From the NCBI RefSeq assembly GCF_947486615.1, contig NZ_CANKUD010000006.1, forward strand, positions 62,001 through 126,000: a stretch of DNA of 64,000 nucleotides, given 5' to 3'. The stretch is from an uncultured Modestobacter sp. (GTDB lineage: Bacteria; Actinomycetota; Actinomycetes; Mycobacteriales; Geodermatophilaceae). The position numbers and the translations under genes were made by a program. Shown piece by piece: positions 59,596 through 64,000 of this stretch. The notes below the pieces were generated by a model. The model made no database searches, was not told the DNA's origin, and saw nothing but the letters and a program-made list of their open reading frames with translations. How positions within the stretch are numbered: position 1 is the first letter of the stretch; every line of letters begins with the position of its first letter.

Positions 59596-59950
59596 GGGGC
59601 ACCTCCTGCCCGAGGGCCTTGGCGTTCAGCTCGGCCAGGTAGGCGTTGTAGGCGGCAAGCTCCGGGTCACCCGTGGTGTCGATCCGGGGGCGCTGGTACA
59701 GGACGACGGCGTTGCCCGGCTCGTCGTCGGCCGGGTCGCGGTTGGCCTCGTCGCGGCACATCCGCAGGTAGAACCACAGGCCCATGAAGCCGTAGAGCGG
59801 CCACTGCAGGGCGTAGCTCCAGTTGACCGGCCCACCGCCGTCCTCGGCCTTGCCGAGCTGCCAGTTGCCCAGGAAGAAGGTGGCCACGAACAGCGCCGCC
59901 ACCAGCAGGTGCATCAGCATCCACCGGACGGTGAGCAGGCGGGAGTACAC
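59585..59950 (-). CDS. Small two-helix membrane protein, SURF1-like N-terminus
   Basis: A 121-residue protein with an N-terminal helix (LMHLLVAALFVATFFLGNWQ) and a second helix (WPLYGFMGLWFYLRMCRDEA), followed by a polar tail. The first helix ending in LGNWQLGKA resembles the SURF1 start, and the gene is divergent from ctaC, so a role in cytochrome oxidase biogenesis is possible but unproven. A TAGAGT box six bases before GTG 59950 indicates a leaderless start. Confidence 0.78.
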   Translation of the reverse strand: MYSRLLTVRWMLMHLLVAALFVATFFLGNWQLGKAEDGGGPVNWSYALQWPLYGFMGLWFYLRMCRDEANRDPADDEPGNAVVLYQRPRIDTTGDPELAAYNAYLAELNAKALGQEVPRGR

Positions 59951-59956
59951 GCCCCG

Positions 59957-59962
59957 ACTCTA
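59957..59962 (-). promoter_or_regulatory. -10 box, leaderless promoter of SURF1-like gene
   Basis: TAGAGT on the minus strand, six bases before the GTG at 59950. Confidence 0.6.
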
Positions 59963-60112
59963 ACCGCCGGGCGGGGCTCGGCGGCGCCGTCCCGGGGAGG
60001 CGACGCGCACATCCGCCCTCCGCGGTGGACGGCGCGCGGCCCGTCCGACCAGCCCGGTCGGCGACCCGCCGGGAGGGCCTGCCCGCCCCCGGGACGACAG
60101 GCGGGGTCGGCT

Positions 60113-60127
60113 AGTCTCGGCGAGACT
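60113..60127. promoter_or_regulatory. Palindrome overlapping the likely ctaC -10 box
   Basis: AGTCTCG-G-CGAGACT is a perfect 7-1-7 inverted repeat. It overlaps TAGTCT (60112-60117), a TANNNT -10 candidate about 110 bases before ctaC. It could be an operator for oxidase expression. Confidence 0.45.
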
Positions 60128-60223
60128 GTGGTCGGGGTGGGCAGAGCCTGTCGGGGAACCGAGGAGCGCCCGCCGGTGAGACCGCGTGGCGCCGCCACGC
60201 GGGGGATGAGGAGGCAGCGGGCA

Positions 60224-61099
60224 GTGGCTCGACGCAGCAAGCTGGCGAAGGTCGCCGGGCTCGGTCTCCTGGGTGCTCTGACGCTCAGCGGGTGTGATGT
60301 CACGGGCAGTTGGCTCAGTTGGGGATGGCCTGAGGGCATCACCGACGAGGCTCGCGAGATGCACCAGTTGTGGATCGGCTCGACGATCGCGGCCCTGGTG
60401 GTCGGCATCGCGGTGTGGGTCCTCATCGCCTATGCGGCCATCCGGTATCGCAAGCGCGGTGACGAGCTCCCGCGGCAGACGGCCTACAACCTCCCGTTGG
60501 AGGTCGTCTACACGGTCATCCCGTTCGTGATCATCGCGGTGCTGTTCTTCTTCACCGTGAACACGCAGAACCGGGTGATGGAGCGGAGCGCCGAGCCCGA
60601 GGTCACGGTCGCGGTCAACGCGTTCAAGTGGAACTGGCAGTTCGTCTACCCGGAGACCACCGACGCGAACGGTGGCGAGCCGGTGTCGACGGTCGGCAGC
60701 ACCACCGAGATCCCCATCCTGGTGCTCCCGGTCGACCAGACGATCCGTTTCGAGCTCGCCTCGGCCGACGTCATCCACTCGTTCTGGGTGCCCGAGTTCC
60801 TCTTCAAGCTCGACGTCATCCCGGGCAACGAGAACGGCCGGGACAACGTCTTCGAGGTGACCGTGCGGGAGCAGGGTGCCTACGTCGGCCGGTGCGCCGA
60901 GCTGTGCGGCACCTACCACGCCTACATGAACTTCGAGGTCCGCTCGGTCAGCGAGGAGGACTTCGAGGACTACCTGGACGCCCGCCTCGACGGCCTGTCG
61001 ACGTACGACGCGCTGGAGAGCATCGGTCAGCCGGGTGTGGCGACCAGCACCGTGCCGTTGCCCCAGGGCGGCCAGCAGGCTGCTGCCTCCGATGACTGA
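60224..61099 (+). CDS. ctaC: Cytochrome c oxidase subunit II
   Basis: A 291-residue aa3 oxidase subunit that accepts electrons from cytochrome c. Lipoprotein signal with lipobox LSGC; two membrane helices (IAALVVGIAVWVLIAYAAIR and VVYTVIPFVIIAVLFFF); cupredoxin domain with the CuA ligands HSFWVPEF (His), GRCAELCGTYHAYM (Cys, Glu, Cys, His, Met), and KWNWQF. GTG 60224 has SD GAGGAGG and gives a 23-residue signal peptide. GTG 60176 and ATG 60206 are alternatives, but the intervening stretch uses rare AGA/AGG codons and contains a hairpin. Confidence 0.95.
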   Translation: MARRSKLAKVAGLGLLGALTLSGCDVTGSWLSWGWPEGITDEAREMHQLWIGSTIAALVVGIAVWVLIAYAAIRYRKRGDELPRQTAYNLPLEVVYTVIPFVIIAVLFFFTVNTQNRVMERSAEPEVTVAVNAFKWNWQFVYPETTDANGGEPVSTVGSTTEIPILVLPVDQTIRFELASADVIHSFWVPEFLFKLDVIPGNENGRDNVFEVTVREQGAYVGRCAELCGTYHAYMNFEVRSVSEEDFEDYLDARLDGLSTYDALESIGQPGVATSTVPLPQGGQQAAASDD

Positions 61100-61132
61100 C
61101 CCGACCATCTCGCTGGACCAGGAGGAACGGCC

Positions 61133-61534
61133 GTGAAGGTCGAAGCGCTCATCTTCAACTTGCTCACGGTGTTCTGCATCGTGGCCGCGCTCGTGTACGG
61201 CATCTGGGCGCGTGAGCCGATCGGCACGACTGCGCTGGCGCTGTCCGGCGGCCTGACCGCGCTGATCGGCGGGTTCTTTTGGTTCGTCAGCCGGCGCATC
61301 GACGCCCGCCCCGAGGACCGCAAGGACTCCGAGATCGCCGACGGCGCCGGGGAGCTGGGCTTCTTCAGCCCGGCAAGCTACTGGCCCTTCGGGCTGGCCC
61401 TGTCCGCTGCCCTGATGGGCCTGGCGCTGGCCTTCTGGTACCCGTGGCTGGTGCTGCTGGCGGGTGCCTTCCTGCTGATGACCATCGGCGGGTTGCTGTT
61501 CGAGTACTACGTGGGGCAGAACGCGCACAGCTGA
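61133..61534 (+). CDS. ctaF: Actinobacterial cytochrome c oxidase subunit IV
   Basis: A 133-residue four-helix membrane subunit of the aa3 oxidase in the bcc-aa3 supercomplex. MKVEALIFNLLTVFCIVAAL at the start, the middle IDARPEDRKDSEIADGAGEL and the final LLFEYYVGQNAH are the conserved CtaF features. GTG 61133 has SD AGGAGGAAC. It lies 33 bases after ctaC in the same operon, and a strong terminator follows. Confidence 0.95.
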   Translation: MKVEALIFNLLTVFCIVAALVYGIWAREPIGTTALALSGGLTALIGGFFWFVSRRIDARPEDRKDSEIADGAGELGFFSPASYWPFGLALSAALMGLALAFWYPWLVLLAGAFLLMTIGGLLFEYYVGQNAHS

Positions 61535-61546
61535 GCCCTCCTGCCC

Positions 61547-61589
61547 GTGCAACGGGGCCCCTCCCATCTCGGGAGGGGCCCCGTTGCAC
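61547..61589. terminator. Terminator of ctaC-ctaF operon
   Basis: 19-bp perfect arms (61547-61565 and 61571-61589) with a 5-base loop, starting 13 bases after the ctaF stop. Confidence 0.85.
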
Positions 61590-62387
61590 GTCCTGGGCCG
61601 GGAGAGGCCCGCAGCAGAGGACGGCGGGTCGGCGGCCTGAGTGCCGATGCGCGCCAGGTGACTGCTCGTCTGCATCCGGCGGCTCCTGGATGCGGCGCCG
61701 GGCGCCGGGTGTGGAGCGGCCCTGGGGCCCTCCCGTCTGGTGCTGGGCCAGGACCCAGGGCTTCCTGCTGCGCGGCGCGTGGCCTCCTGCCTGCGGACTG
61801 GCACGCCGTGCGTGCCGGGCAGCGGCACGCGGCCGGCGTCGACGGACTGCCGCCCGATCGGGTGGCCTGGCCAGCCGGGCCGGCCTCGGCCGCTGCCCAC
61901 GGCCAGCTGGTGCCGTGTGATCCGCCGGCGTCCGCGGCACGCCCCGGAGGGGACCGGTTGGTCAGTGGGCAGGCGTTCTGCGGGCTCAGGCGGGGCTGGA
62001 GCGCGGGCGTGGAGGGGCCCGGGGGAGAGGGTGACCGCCTCACCGGCCGGGGATGGGTCGGACGGGGAGGAGTGCGCGGCGCCGGCGACGGCGAGGGACC
62101 GCGGTCAGGCTGTGCTCCCCGGCGGCCCTGAGCCAGTGAGGTCCCCACGGCCGCTCTCGAGCTGCGCTGCACGGGGCCTCGGTGCGAGCGGGTGTGCGAC
62201 GTCTTCCCAACGGCCGGCCGTTGCACGGTGGTCATCGGCCCGACGGCTGCCCTGATGGTCTGCGGCGCGGTGGTTGCCGGGGTGGCCGGGAGAGGTGCGC
62301 CGCAGGCGTCGTCTCATGCCGGTCAGCCGGTCAGCCGGTCAGCGGGACTCTGCAGGGATCCAGGCACCGAGCTGGCGGCCCGGCAAC
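61590..62387. other. Unexplained 0.8 kb non-coding or decayed region
   Basis: No convincing gene. Open frames exist in several phases but with weakened third-position GC (many GGA, GAT, CCA, AGG codons), no SD-start pairs and no recognisable protein. It contains a short tandem repeat (CCGGTCAG three times, about 62319-62342). It lies between the ctaF and qcrB terminators, that is, between convergent operons, so it is not obviously a promoter region. Confidence 0.6.
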
Positions 62388-62428
62388 GAGCAGGGCCCCG
62401 GCGGACGATGCCGCCGGGGCCCCTGCTC
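62388..62428. terminator. Terminator of the qcr operon
   Basis: GAGCAGGG-CCCCGGCGG (62388-62404) pairs with CCGCCGGGG-CCCCTGCTC (62411-62428), with one bulged base, downstream of qcrB on the minus strand. Confidence 0.75.
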
Positions 62429-62451
62429 GTGTGGTGCTGGGTGGTGCTGGG

Positions 62452-64000
62452 TCAGTCGCGCGGCTCCTGCTGGGGCCGACCACCCTCGGACGGACGTCCG
62501 CCTTCGCTGGGGCGGCCGGACCCGGTGAGTTCCCGGCTCGACTGCTCCGACTCCAGGCCGCGGGCCTCCAGCTCGGCCTGGCGCTGCACCGCAGCCGGCT
62601 CCTCGATGGGGGAGAAGAAGCCCCTGATCGCCCGGCGAGCGCCGCCGACCTGGTTCATCTTCTTCGGCACCGAGGCACCGCCGTAGGCGAGCTGGCCATG
62701 ACCGTGCTCGTCGACCGGACCCAGCGGCTGGTGGACCTCGATGAACTCACCGCTCGGCAGCCGGCGGATGACGCCGGTCTCGATGCCGTGCTCGAGCACC
62801 TCGCGGTCGTGCCGCTCGAGACCCAGGCAGATCCGGTAGGTGATCCAGTAGGCGATCGGCGGAAGGACCAGGAAGCCGATCCGGCCGAACCAGGTCATCG
62901 CGTTGAGGCTGATGTCGAACTTCTCGGCGATGACGTCGTTGCCGCCGGAGATCCAGAGCACCACGTAGGCGGTGATCGCCATCATGCCCAGCGAGGTGCG
63001 GACCGGGACGTCGCGGGGGCGCTGGAGCAGGTGGTGGCTGGCCGTGTCACCGGTCAGCTTGCGCTCGATGATCGGGTAGAGCGCGAGCAGGGTGAACATG
63101 ATGCCCGGGATGCCGAGGGCGCCCCAGAGGACCGGCGGGATGTGGTAGCCCCACAGCACGATCTCCCACGGCGGGAAGATCCGGGAACCACCGTCGACGA
63201 AGCCGATGTACCAGTCGGGCTGGGAGCCGGCCGACACCTGCGCCGGGTTGTAGGGCCCGAACAGCCAGAACGGGTTGATCTGCACCAGACCACCGAGTGC
63301 GGCACAGAGACCGAAGACGATGAAGAACAGTGCGGTCGCCTTGCCGGCGAACGTCGGGAAGAGCCGGTGGCCGACCACGTTGTGCTCGGTCCGACCAGCA
63401 CCCGGGAACTGCGTGTGCTTCTGCTTCACCAGGATCAGCAGGTGCAGCGCGATCAGGGCCAGCAGGATGGCCGGGATGATCAGGACGTGCAGGATGTAGA
63501 GCCGGCCGATGATCAGCTCGCCGGGGAAGTCCCCACCGAAGACGGTGAAGTAGACCCACGTCCCGATCACCGGGATGGAGAGGAACACCGCCGAGAAGAT
63601 CCGGAGGCCGGTGCCCGACAACAGGTCGTCGGGGAGGGTGTAACCGGCGAAGCCCTCGAGCATGGCCAGCACCAGCAGTGCGACACCGATGAACCAGTTG
63701 GTCTCACGGGGCCGGCGGAAGGCGCCGGTGAAGAAGATGCGGAGCAGGTGGACGCAGATCGCGGCCACGAACAGCAGCGCCGCCCAGTGGTGCATCTGGC
63801 GGATCAGCAGGCCACCGCGGACGTCGAAGGAGATGTCCAGCGAGGACTCGAAGGCCGCCGACATCTCGATGCCGCGCATCGCTGCGTAGGAGCCCTCGTA
63901 CGTGACCTCGGTCATCGTCGCGTCGTAGAAGAACGTCAGGTACGTCCCGGACAGCAGCAGGACGACGAACGCGTACAGCGCGATCTCGCCGAGCAGGAAG
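62452..64000 (-). CDS. qcrB: Cytochrome bc1 complex cytochrome b subunit, partial at 5' end
   Basis: 516 residues visible; the start lies beyond base 64000. An ATG at 63915 is internal, since family sequence ([20 protein letters not shown]) continues upstream of it. Haem-ligating histidines are in [20 protein letters not shown] and in [20 protein letters not shown]; the Q-site motif is PPWE ([10 protein letters not shown] precedes it). The C-terminal extension carries the tandem [10 protein letters not shown]. Membrane quinol oxidase subunit feeding the aa3 oxidase encoded by ctaC-ctaF. Confidence 0.96.
   Translation of the reverse strand, partial: FLLGEIALYAFVVLLLSGTYLTFFYDATMTEVTYEGSYAAMRGIEMSAAFESSLDISFDVRGGLLIRQMHHWAALLFVAAICVHLLRIFFTGAFRRPRETNWFIGVALLVLAMLEGFAGYTLPDDLLSGTGLRIFSAVFLSIPVIGTWVYFTVFGGDFPGELIIGRLYILHVLIIPAILLALIALHLLILVKQKHTQFPGAGRTEHNVVGHRLFPTFAGKATALFFIVFGLCAALGGLVQINPFWLFGPYNPAQVSAGSQPDWYIGFVDGGSRIFPPWEIVLWGYHIPPVLWGALGIPGIMFTLLALYPIIERKLTGDTASHHLLQRPRDVPVRTSLGMMAITAYVVLWISGGNDVIAEKFDISLNAMTWFGRIGFLVLPPIAYWITYRICLGLERHDREVLEHGIETGVIRRLPSGEFIEVHQPLGPVDEHGHGQLAYGGASVPKKMNQVGGARRAIRGFFSPIEEPAAVQRQAELEARGLESEQSSRELTGSGRPSEGGRPSEGGRPQQEPRD

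Noticed and set aside
60176-60223. Longer N-terminus for CtaC starting at GTG 60176
   Set aside because: The extra 16 codons include AGA/AGG rare codons and a hairpin (CCGCGTGGC/GCCACGCGG). The GTG at 60224 has a better SD and yields a normal lipoprotein signal.
61547-62131. Open frame in the ctaF-qcrB gap as a possible gene
   Set aside because: Reduced GC at third positions, rare codons, low-complexity Gly/Arg/Pro product, and it begins inside the ctaF terminator.
1-64000. CRISPR arrays, tRNA/rRNA genes, IS elements
   Set aside because: No regularly spaced repeats, no tRNA-like cloverleaf with TTCGA arms, and no transposase or integrase sequence was recognised on either strand.

Overview
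The window is chromosomal backbone from a very GC-rich actinobacterium. Codon third positions are almost all G or C, GTG and TTG starts are common, and many genes look leaderless (a TANNNT box 6-7 bases before the start codon). The mix of genes (GlnR-type nitrogen control, F420 enzymes, ChaB/DUF2795/DUF1232 small proteins, GAF chemoreceptor, diguanylate cyclase) suggests Geodermatophilaceae (Blastococcus, Geodermatophilus, Modestobacter), but this is an inference from gene content. From memory, the conserved genes follow the order of the Mycobacterium tuberculosis Rv2196-Rv2225 segment: panB, glnA2, glnE, glnA1, RDD protein, DUF4191, lipA, lipB, TIGR01777 epimerase, dlaT, pepB, gcvT, HesB protein, asnB, ctaC, ctaF, qcrB. 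Lineage-specific genes are interspersed.

Layout. 1-9.9 kb: a partial membrane protein, then small stress-type or hypothetical proteins, a Vms1-like protein, a LacI regulator, ChaB, a K+ channel, an M24 peptidase, a diguanylate cyclase and an NADPH-F420 reductase. 9.9-14 kb: panB, glutamine-dependent NAD+ synthetase and a lipoprotein L,D-transpeptidase. 14-29 kb: the nitrogen block (glnA2, a class I glutamine amidotransferase, glnE, and glnA1 with a four-part GlnR-like operator), interrupted by a PaiB-like protein, a CDGSH protein, a secreted beta-propeller, a haem-oxygenase-like di-iron protein, a soluble chemoreceptor and cstA-ybdD. 29-44 kb: RDD protein, DUF4191 and lipA, a long amphipathic-repeat membrane protein, an LLM oxidoreductase, a CDP-glycerol transferase plus nucleotidyltransferase pair with an upstream small ORF, leuS behind an apparent leucine attenuator, lipB, an FAD oxidoreductase and a membrane Ser/Thr kinase. 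44-54 kb: TIGR01777 epimerase, E2 and E3 of a 2-oxoacid dehydrogenase, pepA, gcvT, and a BrkB/DUF4235/DUF3618/holin-like envelope cluster. 54-64 kb: aldo/keto reductase, DUF3043, HesB/IscA, asnB, cytochrome oxidase genes ctaC-ctaF and, convergent to them across an unexplained 0.9 kb gap, qcrB running off the right edge.

The genes connect through central metabolism: glutamine synthesis with its adenylyltransferase and glutamine consumers (asnB, NAD synthetase, amidotransferase); lipoate biosynthesis (lipA, lipB) serving the two-lipoyl E2 and the glycine cleavage system; and respiratory subunits with an Fe-S carrier. The most noteworthy non-coding signals are (i) a family of five ~56-base hairpin elements, four of which start 4-6 bases after a stop codon and whose stems co-vary; (ii) a leaderless leader peptide with three consecutive Leu codons and an intrinsic terminator before leuS; and (iii) the GlnR-like box before glnA1. 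No tRNA, rRNA, insertion sequence, prophage or CRISPR array was seen.
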